A stretch of DNA of 64,000 nt, taken from positions 1,240,001-1,304,000 of the forward strand of contig NZ_JAPPRJ010000001.1 in the NCBI RefSeq assembly GCF_026672545.1, written 5' to 3'. The translations under genes were made by a program, and so were the position numbers. Under the pieces are notes generated by a model. The model had not been told where the DNA came from, did not search any database, and saw only the letters and a program-made list of their open reading frames with translations. This document shows positions 38,236 to 47,375 of this stretch, in pieces (positions within the stretch are counted from its first letter, which is position 1; the number at the start of each line of letters is the position of its first letter). This DNA is from Rhizobium sp. SL86. GTDB taxonomy: Bacteria; Pseudomonadota; Alphaproteobacteria; Rhizobiales; Rhizobiaceae.

Positions 38236-39810
38236 TCACTTGTAGATGAAACCGACGGCACCATGGTAACGGCCGGCATCGACCTGCTCCTTGCGTCCGT
38301 AGATCTTGTTGACGCGGTTGAGGAAATACATCGCGCCGTCATTTTCCGGATTGAAGTTGTCGTCCGGGCGGGCAAGCTCGTTGCGGGCCACCGGGCGCAC
38401 CAGATAGGGCGTTGCAATGATGACGAGTTCAGTCTCGTTGCGGATGAAATCCTTGCTGCGGAAAAGCGTGCCGAAGACCGGAACCTTCGAGATGCCCGGC
38501 AGTCCGGACATCGCCTGGCGGACATTGTCCTGGACCAGACCGGCGATCACGATCGAGCCGCCGGAGGGAAGCTCGACGCTGGTCGAGGCTTCGCGCTTGC
38601 GGATCGACAGATAGGTCGAACCGGGAATGGAGGCCGACGAGCCGTTGCCGGTGACGGCGGACCCTTCGTAGGTCGGTTCGGACACGTTCGTCTCGATCTT
38701 GAGGCTGATGCGGCCAGCGGAAAGAACGACCGGCCGGAAGTTCAGCTCGACCCCATAATCGACGGTCTCGATGGTGCGTGAAACGGTGGTCTGGTTCGTT
38801 TCGCTGTCGTTGGACACTTCCTGCTGGCCGGCGATACGGTATTCGCCGCCGACATAGAATTTCGCTTCTTCACCTGAAATGGCGGTGAGGCTCGGCTCGG
38901 CGAGCGTGCGCATCACGCCGGCCTGTTCCATGGCGTTGACATAGGTGGCGAGATTGACATCGCCGATGGCGCCCGTGGCCTGTCCAAGACCGCCGACGGA
39001 GACGGCGTTGCCGAGGTTCGTCGGATTGGCGAAGGAGATCCCACCGCTGGCCGCCGATCCGATGGTGGAAATGGTGCCGTTGAAGCCGAGCTGCTTGAGG
39101 ACCTGGCGACTGACTTCCGCCACGGTCACCTTGAGCGTCACCTGATCTTCGCCTTCGATGGTCAGAAGGTTGACGATCTGCGATTCCTGACGGTCTTCCG
39201 CATAGATCGCGACCGCTCCGTCACCGCTGCTGTTGCTGGTCGCCGTCGTGTTGCGGGTCGTCGCTTCACCGCCCTTCAGGAAGGCCTTGGCAAGCTTTTC
39301 CGCCTGCGCGGCATCCTGCGGGGTGCGGACCGTGCCCGTCAGCACGATGTTGTCGGAGACGATCTCGACCTTGATGGCCGATTCCGGCAGGAATCGCCGC
39401 AGGTTCTGTTCGAGGCCGCTGATATCGCGTTCGACCTCCAGATCGAGGCTGACGATTTCTTCGCCACCGGGTCCGAAGATGAAAATATTCGTCTGTCCGA
39501 CGGCCTTGCCGAACAGATAGATGCGCCGGGATGTGCGGGTGATGGCATCGGCCACCGATGGATCGGCAACGAGAATGTCGTGGGCATCGGCCGGAAGATC
39601 AACGACCAGTGCCTTGTTCAACCCAAGCTTCAGGCGCTTGCGGCTGCCGCGACTGGATTCGGCAATGCGGATGATGCTCTGTTCGGCGGCCTGCGCCTGC
39701 GGCAGCTTCAGCTGGCCGGCGACGAAATCCGGCGTTATGCCGTTAAATGCCATGGAAAAGCAGAGGCTTGCTGCAGCGACAGAGCGAGATCTCTTGTACA
39801 AGTGCGTCAC
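38236..39810 (-). CDS. cpaC: Pilus secretin CpaC (RcpA)
   Basis: 524-residue outer-membrane secretin. A signal peptide is followed by the pilus N-domain (LNKALVVDLPADAHDILVAD), a BON domain (DIVL/TGTVRTPQDAAQAEKLA), and the secretin core (VTLKVTVAEVSRQVLKQLG, LSIRKREASTSVELPSGGSI, GLPGISKVPVFGTLFRS). It makes the outer-membrane pore for the Flp pilus. A separate short protein at 41951 repeats the N-domain alone. Confidence 0.95.
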   Translation of the reverse strand: MTHLYKRSRSVAAASLCFSMAFNGITPDFVAGQLKLPQAQAAEQSIIRIAESSRGSRKRLKLGLNKALVVDLPADAHDILVADPSVADAITRTSRRIYLFGKAVGQTNIFIFGPGGEEIVSLDLEVERDISGLEQNLRRFLPESAIKVEIVSDNIVLTGTVRTPQDAAQAEKLAKAFLKGGEATTRNTTATSNSSGDGAVAIYAEDRQESQIVNLLTIEGEDQVTLKVTVAEVSRQVLKQLGFNGTISTIGSAASGGISFANPTNLGNAVSVGGLGQATGAIGDVNLATYVNAMEQAGVMRTLAEPSLTAISGEEAKFYVGGEYRIAGQQEVSNDSETNQTTVSRTIETVDYGVELNFRPVVLSAGRISLKIETNVSEPTYEGSAVTGNGSSASIPGSTYLSIRKREASTSVELPSGGSIVIAGLVQDNVRQAMSGLPGISKVPVFGTLFRSKDFIRNETELVIIATPYLVRPVARNELARPDDNFNPENDGAMYFLNRVNKIYGRKEQVDAGRYHGAVGFIYK

Positions 39811-39828
39811 GTTTGCGCCCTCTTCGAC

Positions 39829-40650
39829 TTACCGTTGGACCGGTGTACTGTTGCTACTGCTACTGCCGGTGACGATCGCACCCGACTTGATGACCTGGAC
39901 CTCCGCCTTGCCGTCACCACCGGCCAGCAGGTAATCGGCTGCTGTCGTATCGGGCTCCTGAACATCCGCGACGGAGCGCAGTGCAAGGGTGAGCCTGTCT
40001 GCCATCTGCTGCGCGACGGCGATAACCTTTGCCTGATCCGGGGTGAGTTCGAGCGTGGCCGTGGTCCCGACAACGGCCTTGCTGCCATCCTGCTTTTCTT
40101 CGATGTGCTGATCGATCGCGAGGACGCGGATATTGTTCAGGACGTTTTCCGTCAGATAACGGCCTTCGGTGTTCTTGCGGACCATGATGACGTCCACCCG
40201 GTCGTTCGGCAGGACAAAGCCGCCGGCGCCCGTCGCGACCGAGATCTCGGTTGCCACCGCACGTTTGCCGGACGGCAGGATCGAGGACATGATGCGGTTC
40301 GAGGAATCCGCCACCTTTTCGGCGCGCACCGGTTCGCCGGCAAACATCGGCAGTCGCACGACGGCACCGGTCAGTTCGGCCAGTGCCTGGGGCCGGGCGG
40401 ACTCCGTGATGAACCCTTCCGTCACGCCACCTTCAGGCCAGGCCATCCAGCGGATCGACTTGTCATTCAACCGGCTGCCAACGGGAAGGTTTTCCGCAGA
40501 CACCAGAACGTTGACCGTCGGCTCCTTGCGGATGATCTCCTTCGCCTCCTGAACGACGGTCTTTCCGCCGGACAGGCGCATGGCGAGCAGACCGGCAAGG
40601 CCGGCCGCAACGACTGCGACGGTGAGAATGATGAGGCGAGCGGGTTTCAT
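39829..40650 (-). CDS. cpaB: Pilus assembly protein CpaB (RcpC)
   Basis: 273 residues from MKPARLIILT: one N-terminal membrane helix, then an SAF domain (VNVLVSAENLPVGSRLNDKS) and the CpaB core (FVLPNDRVDVIMVRKN, VVGTTATLELTPDQAKVIAV). AGGA with 6 bases spacing favours the ATG at 40650 over 40656. It heads the large minus-strand pilus operon, with 104 bases of AT-rich sequence upstream. Confidence 0.93.
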   Translation of the reverse strand: MKPARLIILTVAVVAAGLAGLLAMRLSGGKTVVQEAKEIIRKEPTVNVLVSAENLPVGSRLNDKSIRWMAWPEGGVTEGFITESARPQALAELTGAVVRLPMFAGEPVRAEKVADSSNRIMSSILPSGKRAVATEISVATGAGGFVLPNDRVDVIMVRKNTEGRYLTENVLNNIRVLAIDQHIEEKQDGSKAVVGTTATLELTPDQAKVIAVAQQMADRLTLALRSVADVQEPDTTAADYLLAGGDGKAEVQVIKSGAIVTGSSSSNSTPVQR

Positions 40651-40707
40651 GACCATTCCTTAAGGGAGTCCGAACATCCCCTGCACAATGGTCCGCCAAT
40701 GGTGTAA

Positions 40708-40741
40708 TTAAGGTTAATGTATCACTTAACGGTATGGTTAA
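40708..40741. promoter_or_regulatory. Phased TTAA elements upstream of cpaB
   Basis: TTAA occurs at 40708, 40714, 40726 and 40738; the last three are exactly 12 bases apart. The minus strand contains TTAACCAT, the CtrA half-site. The spacing is one base off the classical TTAA-N7-TTAA, so CtrA binding is only possible. Confidence 0.35.
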
Positions 40742-40754
40742 ATTTGTCGATACT

Positions 40755-41264
40755 TTATGCCGCGCTGCGCATCAGAAGTGTGTAGAGAGGCGCCTCGCTC
40801 CACGCGAGCAACCCTCCGGCAGCGATGGCGATCGCGTAGGGTATCTTCTTGGCGGTTACAAGTGAATGCGGCAAGGGAAGGCCGATCGCCATGATCGAAT
40901 TCGCCTGCGATCGAAGCAGCAGGATCAGCAGCGTCAGGACGCCGCCGGCGATCGAGACAAGAACAAGGAAGGACACCAGGGACGCATTGTAGCCGAACCA
41001 AAGCGCCGCGGCCGTGAGCAGCTTGGCATCTCCGCCGCCCATGACATTCATCGCAAAAAGCGCAAAACAGCCAGCAAATACGGCGAGAGCGGCGAGCGTG
41101 GCAATTCCCAGTTGGGTGGGATCAAACCCAGCGATCAAAGCCACCGGATAAAAGGCAAGAACCAGGATAATGGAAACCCAGTTCGGGATCTTCATGGTCA
41201 GAAGGTCCGTTGCGGCGGCGATAGCGAGCGCTGCGGGGAGAATGACGGCAAGAAATGATGCCAT
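40755..41264 (-). CDS. cpaA: Prepilin peptidase CpaA (TadV)
   Basis: 169 residues, A24 aspartic prepilin peptidase with about six membrane helices. The two catalytic Asp are in IAAATDLLTMKIPN and in NVMGGGDAKLLTA (GxGD motif). It processes the Flp pilin and the TadE/F-like pseudopilins of this locus. The start at 41264 begins MASFLAVILP. It follows the pilin gene by 110 bases. Confidence 0.94.
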   Translation of the reverse strand: MASFLAVILPAALAIAAATDLLTMKIPNWVSIILVLAFYPVALIAGFDPTQLGIATLAALAVFAGCFALFAMNVMGGGDAKLLTAAALWFGYNASLVSFLVLVSIAGGVLTLLILLLRSQANSIMAIGLPLPHSLVTAKKIPYAIAIAAGGLLAWSEAPLYTLLMRSAA

Positions 41265-41374
41265 AGTTTTGCCCCGTGATTTAACTGGCCATGCCTGATC
41301 TCTGGGACCAAAATCATGTTGCCGCGGTTGGGAAAGCCGCCAGATGGCGGCTTTCGACCTCAATCTTTTCCGAC

Positions 41375-41554
41375 TTAGCTCTTGGCGCCTACGTCAAGAT
41401 ACGTCGAGATGTTGTTGAACTGGGTGTTCAGGCTGTTGCCGAGCGTCGTGGCGCCGGCGATCAGGGCAACCGAGATCAGGGCGGCGATCAGGCCGTACTC
41501 GATAGCCGTTGCACCCGATTCATCTTTCAGAAAACGTGCGAAAATCTTGGACAT
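41375..41554 (-). CDS. pilA: Flp-type type IVb pilin
   Basis: 59 residues, the major pilin: MSKIFARFLKDESGATAIEY, then GLIAALISVALIAGATTLGN. The Gly-Ala processing site with Glu five residues later (G|ATAIE) is the Flp signature recognised by CpaA. AGGAG lies 6 bases before the ATG. It stands at the head of the minus-strand locus with a 396-bp upstream region, as expected for a strongly expressed pilin gene. Confidence 0.95.
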   Translation of the reverse strand: MSKIFARFLKDESGATAIEYGLIAALISVALIAGATTLGNSLNTQFNNISTYLDVGAKS

Positions 41555-41950
41555 GCTACTCTCCTAATCCGGGTTAACTTCAGCACTGCCGACAACTGTT
41601 GTCCGCTGTTCGGTGAGGCCAAATTACGGGGGCTCGATTTCCATCTGCTTAAAAAGATCAGTTAATAAAGTCTTGCGGGCCAGCAACGAATGGCAGGGTA
41701 AACGTAATTTCAAAACGATTGCTCAAATTTGAGATGTGTCCCGCCGTATCCAAGCAAAGCTGAATTTGCCTTGATCGCTCGGCATTTGACGCAGCCGCGT
41801 CGGGACGAATTGGATCATTGTTACACGAACCGGCGCCATAAACCCTGTATCAAAATGAAAAATCGAATGATTTTAGGACGTTAACGGTTCATTCACCAAT
41901 CCGCGCCATGCTTTCATATGAAACACCTATTGCGGGAAGGCGGATCGACG
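41555..41950. other. Divergent promoter region between pilA and the CpaC-N-like gene
   Basis: 396 bases with no gene. AT-richer than its surroundings, with TTAA at 41574, 41649 and 41662 and GTTAAC near 41881. It probably holds the pilA promoter and 5' leader on the minus strand and the promoter of the plus-strand gene. No exact CtrA consensus found. Confidence 0.6.
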
Positions 41951-42358
41951 ATGGCCCCGGTAATGCTTGTGCGTGTCGCTGCGGTCGCGACGATGCTGTT
42001 GTCCGGTACGGCTGGCGCCATGGATTCGGGCGACGGCCTGTTACGCGTCTTCATGAATCAGGCCCGCGTGCTGAAACTGGACCGTCCCGTCAGCAAGGTC
42101 ATCGTCGGCAATGCGGAAGTCGCCGACGCCACGGTTGCCGATCCGACGACCATCGTCCTCACCGGTCGCAGCTTCGGCACGACCAACCTGGTTCTCCTTG
42201 ATTCAGAAGGCAATGCGATCGCCGACGAGCGGATTCTCGTTTCGATCGACGAGGGGAATACGGTTCGCGTTTTCCGCCAAACAGAACGCACCGTGCTTTC
42301 CTGCACACCCAATTGCGAGCAGCACGCCGACACCAAATCCAGTTCGTCCGGCAACTGA
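41951..42358 (+). CDS. Exported CpaC N-domain-like protein (pilus assembly)
   Basis: 135 residues. A signal peptide (MAPVMLVRVAAVATMLLSGT, cleavage near AGAMD) is followed by the secretin-associated N-domain (KLDRPVSKVIVGNAEVADAT, TTIVLTGRSFGTTNLVLLD). It matches residues 60-130 of the CpaC encoded nearby but has no secretin core. The short tail has two Cys (LSCTPNCEQ). It is divergent from pilA. It may cap or assist the secretin. The ATG at 41951 has GGAAGG upstream; 41918 is an alternative. Confidence 0.85.
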   Translation: MAPVMLVRVAAVATMLLSGTAGAMDSGDGLLRVFMNQARVLKLDRPVSKVIVGNAEVADATVADPTTIVLTGRSFGTTNLVLLDSEGNAIADERILVSIDEGNTVRVFRQTERTVLSCTPNCEQHADTKSSSSGN

Positions 42359-42454
42359 TCTGTGCCGCATTGGCGCAAACTCTAACGGTGGAAGAAACGG
42401 AAAATCAATACAATCAGCCTAGCGTCGGGGCCTCGAAGGAGACCCGTAAGCCGC

Positions 42455-43087
42455 ATGTGCGAGAGTGTTGACCAAGATTTGACGCCGAACACATCCACAG
42501 TGCCGAAGGCAGCGTGGAGGCGAATCTGGCCATCCCGTGACGGCGCAGCTGCGATCGAATTCGCAATTCTCGCCATCCCCTACTTCATGATCGTCTTTGC
42601 GATCATCGAAACCTTCGTCGCCTTCACGGCGGAACAACTGGTTTCGAATGCGGTCGAGACTCTGTCGCGTCAGCTGAGAACCGGCCAGATCACAACAGGT
42701 CTCGGTCGCTCGACCGACAAGACGCAGACGGAATTCCGCAAGCTCTTCTGCGATGAGATCGCGATCCTGATCCAGTGCTCGGCGGAGGAGATCGCAACGC
42801 CGGACAAGCTTTACCTCGACGTCCGCACCTTCTCGACCTTCGCAAACATTCCGACGACGATCCCGCGAAAATCCTCGGACACCTACGCCGATATCGACAC
42901 CACATCCTTCGGTTATTCGCCCGGCGGAGCGAAGTCGATCAATATGGTGCGCGCCTATTATCGCTGGCAGATCATCACCGACCTCGTGCGGCCCTATATT
43001 ACCAATATTCGGCCAACCGATGGTTCTGTGCCGAACTATTTCCTCATCGTGGCGACCTCGGCCTTCCAGAACGAGGATTACCCATGA
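42455..43087 (+). CDS. tadE: TadE-like pseudopilin
   Basis: 210 residues. Near residue 30, SRDGAAAIEFAILAIPYFMI gives the TadE processing and membrane segment (G|AAAIEF). The remainder is periplasmic, with Cys pairs (KLFCDEIAILIQCSAEE). TadE and TadF are minor pseudopilins needed for pilus assembly. Its stop overlaps the next start by four bases (ATGA). Confidence 0.9.
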   Translation: MCESVDQDLTPNTSTVPKAAWRRIWPSRDGAAAIEFAILAIPYFMIVFAIIETFVAFTAEQLVSNAVETLSRQLRTGQITTGLGRSTDKTQTEFRKLFCDEIAILIQCSAEEIATPDKLYLDVRTFSTFANIPTTIPRKSSDTYADIDTTSFGYSPGGAKSINMVRAYYRWQIITDLVRPYITNIRPTDGSVPNYFLIVATSAFQNEDYP

Positions 43088-43698
43088 GGGACACAAGACA
43101 GCCATTCTGCTGCCGGTCGAAGCTTAGACGTGGCATTTTCCTGCCTCTGCGGCGGCTGCTCATCGACCGCCGTGGGATCGGTGGCGTGGAATTCGCCATC
43201 CTCGCGCCCATCCTGATTGCGCTCTACATCACCTGTTTCGAGCTGACGATCGGCTTCAGCGTGTCCAAGCGCGTTACCCGCGCCGCGGGAACGGTGGCCG
43301 ATCTGGTGACCCAGCAGTCGGAGGTCAACAAGACCTATCTCGCCACGATGGTGGATGTCTCGAAGGCAATCTTCGTTCCCTATAACAGCAGCGCCGCCAG
43401 CATATCGCTGAAGCTCACCGGCATTCAGGTGGATTCGACCGGCACACCCAAAGTGGTGTGGTCCTGGGATCAGAGCAATGCCGCTCCCTATGCCGTGGGA
43501 ACGACCGTCACGGGTGTTCCCACCGAAATGAAGACGGCGGACACGTTCCTGGTGCGCTCGGAACTCTCCGTTCCGCACGAACTCCTGATGTTCCTGCCCG
43601 GGGTCGTCTCGTCCGAAACGCGTTCGATCACGATTGGCAGAACCTATTTCTATCGCCAGCGTGTCGGCGATTCCGTCCTCTGCAAGGATTGCTCATAG
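43084..43698 (+). CDS. TadE/TadF-like pseudopilin
   Basis: 204 residues. RRGIGGVEFAILAPILIALY is the TadE-like processing and membrane segment. The periplasmic part ends with DSVLCKDCS, a CxxC motif. It is translationally coupled to the preceding tadE gene and is probably the second minor pseudopilin (TadF position). A weak pattern fits TadG-like length less well. Confidence 0.88.
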   Translation: MRDTRQPFCCRSKLRRGIFLPLRRLLIDRRGIGGVEFAILAPILIALYITCFELTIGFSVSKRVTRAAGTVADLVTQQSEVNKTYLATMVDVSKAIFVPYNSSAASISLKLTGIQVDSTGTPKVVWSWDQSNAAPYAVGTTVTGVPTEMKTADTFLVRSELSVPHELLMFLPGVVSSETRSITIGRTYFYRQRVGDSVLCKDCS

Positions 43699-43797
43699 CG
43701 TGTGACACCCTTTGCAACGTTGCTGCCTGCCCTGTATGAAGGCAGAAACAATCAGGCTGCCCTCATCCAGGGCAAATCCCTGCAGACGTGGTGATTG

Positions 43798-45018
43798 ATG
43801 GCACGTGCCTTTCTTTTCGTACTCGATTCCTTCGGCATCGGCGGCGCCCGGGATGCGGCGAAATATGACGATCTGGGCTCCAACACGCTCGGTCATATCG
43901 CCGAATTCTGCGCGGCCGGCGCAGCCGACAAGACCGGCCTGCGGAGCGGTCCGCTGACGCTGCCAAACATGTCGGCGCTGGGGCTTCTCCATGCGGCCCA
44001 GCAGGCCTCAGGCGACTGGCCGGCAGGCATGCGGGTTCCAGAGCGCATCTACGGCCTGCACGGCGCCGCAAGCGAAGTCTCCCGCGGCAAGGATACGCCG
44101 TCGGGCCATTGGGAGATCGCCGGAACGCCCGTGATGTTCGACTGGGGTTACTTCTCGACGGAGGGCGATGCCTTTCCGGAAGAACTCGTGGAGGCCATCT
44201 GTCGCGAGGCGAACCTGCCAGGCATTCTCGGCAATTGCCATGCCTCCGGCACGGAGATCATCGCAATGCTCGGCGAGGAGCATATCCGCACCGGAAAACC
44301 GATCTGCTATACCTCGACCGATTCCGTCTTCCAGATCGCAGCGCATGAGATCCATTTCGGGCTGGAGCGGCTGATCGCGCTCTGCCAGACGGTACGCACG
44401 CTGGTGGATCCGCTGAACATCGGCCGGGTGATCGCACGGCCTTTCGTCGGCGAGACGCCAGAGACCTTCGAGCGTACCGGCAACCGGCGCGACTTTTCCG
44501 TCCTGCCGCCGGAGCCGACGCTGCTCGATCGCCTTGTGGAGGCCGGACGCACGGTTCATGCCGTCGGCAAGATCGGTGACATCTTTGCCCATCAGGGCGT
44601 CTCCCGTGTCATCAAGGCGAATGGCAATGACGCCCTGATGAACGCGACGCTGACCGTGATGGACGAGGCTCAGGATGGCGATCTCGTGTTCACCAACTTT
44701 GTCGATTTCGACATGCTGTACGGTCATCGCCGCGATGTGCCCGGTTATGCCGCGGCACTCGAAGCCTTCGACAGGCGGCTCGGCGAGGTACATCGCAAGA
44801 TGAAACCCGGCGACCTTCTGCTTTTGACCGCCGATCATGGCTGTGATCCGACCTGGCGCGGCACCGACCATACGCGCGAACGGGTGCCGATTCTTGCCTA
44901 CGGGCCGGGTGTTGCCCCACGCGACATCGGCATCCGAGACAGTTATGCCGATATCGGCGAAAGCATCGCCGCTCATCTGGGCATCGCCCGAGGCAAATAC
45001 GGCCGGAGTTTTCTGTGA
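43798..45018 (+). CDS. deoB: Phosphopentomutase
   Basis: 406 residues, alkaline phosphatase superfamily: [20 protein letters not shown] carries the first metal Asp, and [20 protein letters not shown] the later metal and His residues. It turns (deoxy)ribose 1-phosphate, made by nucleoside phosphorylases, into the 5-phosphate. First gene of deoB-add-upp. Its stop overlaps the add start. Confidence 0.97.
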   Translation: MARAFLFVLDSFGIGGARDAAKYDDLGSNTLGHIAEFCAAGAADKTGLRSGPLTLPNMSALGLLHAAQQASGDWPAGMRVPERIYGLHGAASEVSRGKDTPSGHWEIAGTPVMFDWGYFSTEGDAFPEELVEAICREANLPGILGNCHASGTEIIAMLGEEHIRTGKPICYTSTDSVFQIAAHEIHFGLERLIALCQTVRTLVDPLNIGRVIARPFVGETPETFERTGNRRDFSVLPPEPTLLDRLVEAGRTVHAVGKIGDIFAHQGVSRVIKANGNDALMNATLTVMDEAQDGDLVFTNFVDFDMLYGHRRDVPGYAAALEAFDRRLGEVHRKMKPGDLLLLTADHGCDPTWRGTDHTRERVPILAYGPGVAPRDIGIRDSYADIGESIAAHLGIARGKYGRSFL

Positions 45019-46022
45019 CCCATCATCTTCTGAAGGCGGAAATCCACTGCCATATCGAAGGCGCAGCACCGCCGGCCCTCAGTCTGCGGCAGGCGGAAAA
45101 ATACGGCGTCGATGTCTCCGGTTTCGTCCAGGGCGACACCTATATCTGGCGCGACTTTGCCGAGTTCATCCAGTGTTATGACAAGGTGGCGTCGCTTTTC
45201 CGCTCGGAGGAGGACTATGCTCTTCTGACCGAAAGCTACCTCATGGAGCTGGCCGAGATCGGCACGATCTATAGCGAGATCATCGTCTCTCCCGATCACG
45301 GCGACCGGATCGGGTTGGGGGCGGATGCCTATCTTGCCGGCATCACCGATGGCATCCTGTCTGCCAAGGCAAAGACCGGCATCGAGGCCCGCATCATCGT
45401 CACCGGCGAGCGGCATTTCGGGCCAGACCGGGTGATCGCTGCCGCCGACTATGCCGCCCGCAGCCACAATCCGCTGGTGACCGGCTTCAACATGGCGGGC
45501 GAAGAGCGCATGGGGCGCGTTGCCGACTATGCCCGCGCCTTCGACATTGCCCGCGATGCGGGGCTCGGCCTGACCATTCATGCCGGCGAGGTCTGCGGCG
45601 CCTTCAGCGTCAGCGATGCGCTCGACCTCGTCAAACCGTCGCGCATCGGCCACGGCGTGCGCTCGATCGAGGATCCCGCCCTCCTGCGGCGTCTGGCGGA
45701 TGAGGGGATCGTGCTGGAAGTCTGCCCGGGGTCCAACGTGGCGCTCAACGTGTTTGCCGATTTCGAGAGCCACCCGTTGCGGCAGTTGAAGGATGCCGGT
45801 ATCCGCCTCTGCATCAATTCCGACGATCCGCCCTTTTTCAAGACCTCGCTGAAACGCGAATACGAGCTTGCCTCCGGCATCATGGGGTTCTCCGATGCCG
45901 AGATCGACGCCATGACGCGCACGGCTCTGGAGGCCGCCTTCATGGATGAGGGGACGCGGCAGGCGCTTCTTTCGCGTTTCGATGCGCATGTGGCTGGGGA
46001 TCATGCGGCAAACCAGGCCTGA
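45015..46022 (+). CDS. add: Adenosine deaminase
   Basis: 335 residues; the GTG start overlaps the deoB stop (GTGA). Zinc and catalytic motifs are visible: [32 protein letters not shown] and [11 protein letters not shown]. It converts adenosine and deoxyadenosine to (deoxy)inosine, the substrate for the purine nucleoside phosphorylase encoded on the other strand nearby. Cytoplasmic. Confidence 0.95.
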   Translation: MTHHLLKAEIHCHIEGAAPPALSLRQAEKYGVDVSGFVQGDTYIWRDFAEFIQCYDKVASLFRSEEDYALLTESYLMELAEIGTIYSEIIVSPDHGDRIGLGADAYLAGITDGILSAKAKTGIEARIIVTGERHFGPDRVIAAADYAARSHNPLVTGFNMAGEERMGRVADYARAFDIARDAGLGLTIHAGEVCGAFSVSDALDLVKPSRIGHGVRSIEDPALLRRLADEGIVLEVCPGSNVALNVFADFESHPLRQLKDAGIRLCINSDDPPFFKTSLKREYELASGIMGFSDAEIDAMTRTALEAAFMDEGTRQALLSRFDAHVAGDHAANQA

Positions 46023-46097
46023 CCGCTTGCGGCAGAGCCGGTTTTCCGTGAAAGAGTGATGACAGCAAAGAGATAAGAAGAGCAAAGGCAGGTTCTC

Positions 46098-46727
46098 ATG
46101 GACGGCGTTACAGTCATCGATCATCCGCTGGTGCAGCACAAACTGACGATCATGCGTCGGAAGGAAACCTCGACGTCGAGCTTCCGCCGGCTGCTCAGGG
46201 AAATCTCCACCCTGCTCTGCTACGAGGTGACCCGCGATCTCGAACTGACGATGGAAACGATCGAGACGCCGCTGACGGAGATGCAGTCGCCGATCCTCGA
46301 AGGCAAGAAGCTCGTCTTCGCCTCCATTCTGCGCGCCGGAAACGGTCTTCTGGAAGGCATGCTGGAACTGGTGCCGGCCGCTCGTGTGTCGCATGTCGGC
46401 GTCTACCGTGACCATGAAACCCTGCAGCCGGTGGAATATTACTTCAAGGCGCCGGAAAACCTGGCTGAGCGTCTGGTGATCGTCGTCGACCCGATGCTGG
46501 CGACCGGCAATTCCTCGATTGCCGCGGTGGACAAGCTGAAGGAACGCGGGGCCGCCAATATCCGCTTCCTGTGCCTGCTGGCAGCCCCGGAAGGCATCAA
46601 GAATTTTCGCGAGGCGCATCCGGACGTGCCGGTCTATACCGCCTCGATCGACAGCCACCTGAACGAAAAGGGTTACATCGTTCCGGGGCTCGGCGATGCG
46701 GGCGACCGCATGTACGGGACCAAGTAA
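46098..46727 (+). CDS. upp: Uracil phosphoribosyltransferase
   Basis: 209 residues. The PRPP loop [20 protein letters not shown] and the uracil-binding end [19 protein letters not shown] are typical. It salvages uracil to UMP with PRPP, using uracil released by pyrimidine phosphorolysis. Last gene of deoB-add-upp, followed by a terminator. Confidence 0.97.
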   Translation: MDGVTVIDHPLVQHKLTIMRRKETSTSSFRRLLREISTLLCYEVTRDLELTMETIETPLTEMQSPILEGKKLVFASILRAGNGLLEGMLELVPAARVSHVGVYRDHETLQPVEYYFKAPENLAERLVIVVDPMLATGNSSIAAVDKLKERGAANIRFLCLLAAPEGIKNFREAHPDVPVYTASIDSHLNEKGYIVPGLGDAGDRMYGTK

Positions 46728-46753
46728 GCTTTCGTTAACATCAAGTTCAAAAG

Positions 46754-46785
46754 ACGCCCGCACCGGACGGTGGCGGGCGTTTTTT
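46754..46785 (+). terminator. Rho-independent terminator after upp
   Basis: ACGCCCGC (46754-46761) pairs with GCGGGCGT (46773-46780), followed by six T residues. Confidence 0.88.
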
Positions 46786-46831
46786 GTTCAGCCTTCCCGT
46801 CTACGGTTCCGGTGAAACCGGAGCCTTGTCC

Positions 46832-47371
46832 ATGCTGCGCATGCTGATGCTTGTCGCCTTCGCCGCCGCAGTCGCCTCGCAGATCCCCTATCTGATGGGG
46901 CTCACCAACATTGGCCGGGAAGAAACGGCGACAGCCACACAATCAAAGCCTGCAACCGCAAGCCAGTCCGTGGCGCCTGCCAAGGTCCAGTCTTCCGCCC
47001 CCGGCACCGTTGTTCTGCCCTCCGATGGGCGCGGTCATTTCCTGGCAACGTTCAAGTTGAACGGCAAACCCGTGGAGGGCATGGTGGATACCGGTGCAAG
47101 TCTGGTGGCGATCAACGAATCGACCGCCCGGCGTCTCGGCTTTTCCGCCAACAGCCTCGATTTCAAGTACACGTCATCAACGGCAAACGGCGGAGCGAAG
47201 GTCGCCCTGGTCACGCTTGATCGAGTGGAAATCGACGCAATCCGGGTATCCGGTGTTCGCGCACTCGTCTTTCGCGACACCTCGCTCTCCGGCACGCTGA
47301 TCGGCATGAGTTTCCTCAACCGGCTGGCCTCCTTCGGGGTGGAGGACGGGCAGTTGCAGCTGAAGCAGTAG
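46832..47371 (+). CDS. Retropepsin-like aspartic protease (clan AA, TIGR02281 type)
   Basis: 179 residues. An N-terminal membrane anchor or signal (MLRMLMLVAFAAAVASQIPY) and a Ser/Ala/Thr-rich linker precede a retropepsin domain with VEGMVDTGASLVAINESTA (catalytic Asp in DTGAS) and LIGMSFLNRLASF. One domain, so it should dimerise. Periplasmic side likely. GGAG lies 8 bases before the ATG. It ends just before the convergent deoA gene. Confidence 0.9.
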   Translation: MLRMLMLVAFAAAVASQIPYLMGLTNIGREETATATQSKPATASQSVAPAKVQSSAPGTVVLPSDGRGHFLATFKLNGKPVEGMVDTGASLVAINESTARRLGFSANSLDFKYTSSTANGGAKVALVTLDRVEIDAIRVSGVRALVFRDTSLSGTLIGMSFLNRLASFGVEDGQLQLKQ

Positions 47372-47375
47372 GTGA

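Noticed and set aside
41555..41950. CtrA site of the exact form TTAA-N7-TTAA before pilA
   Set aside because: TTAA elements are present but none has the right spacing.
44973..46763. 596-codon open frame on minus opposite add and upp
   Set aside because: Shadow of add and upp, and it crosses their boundary without any gene signal.
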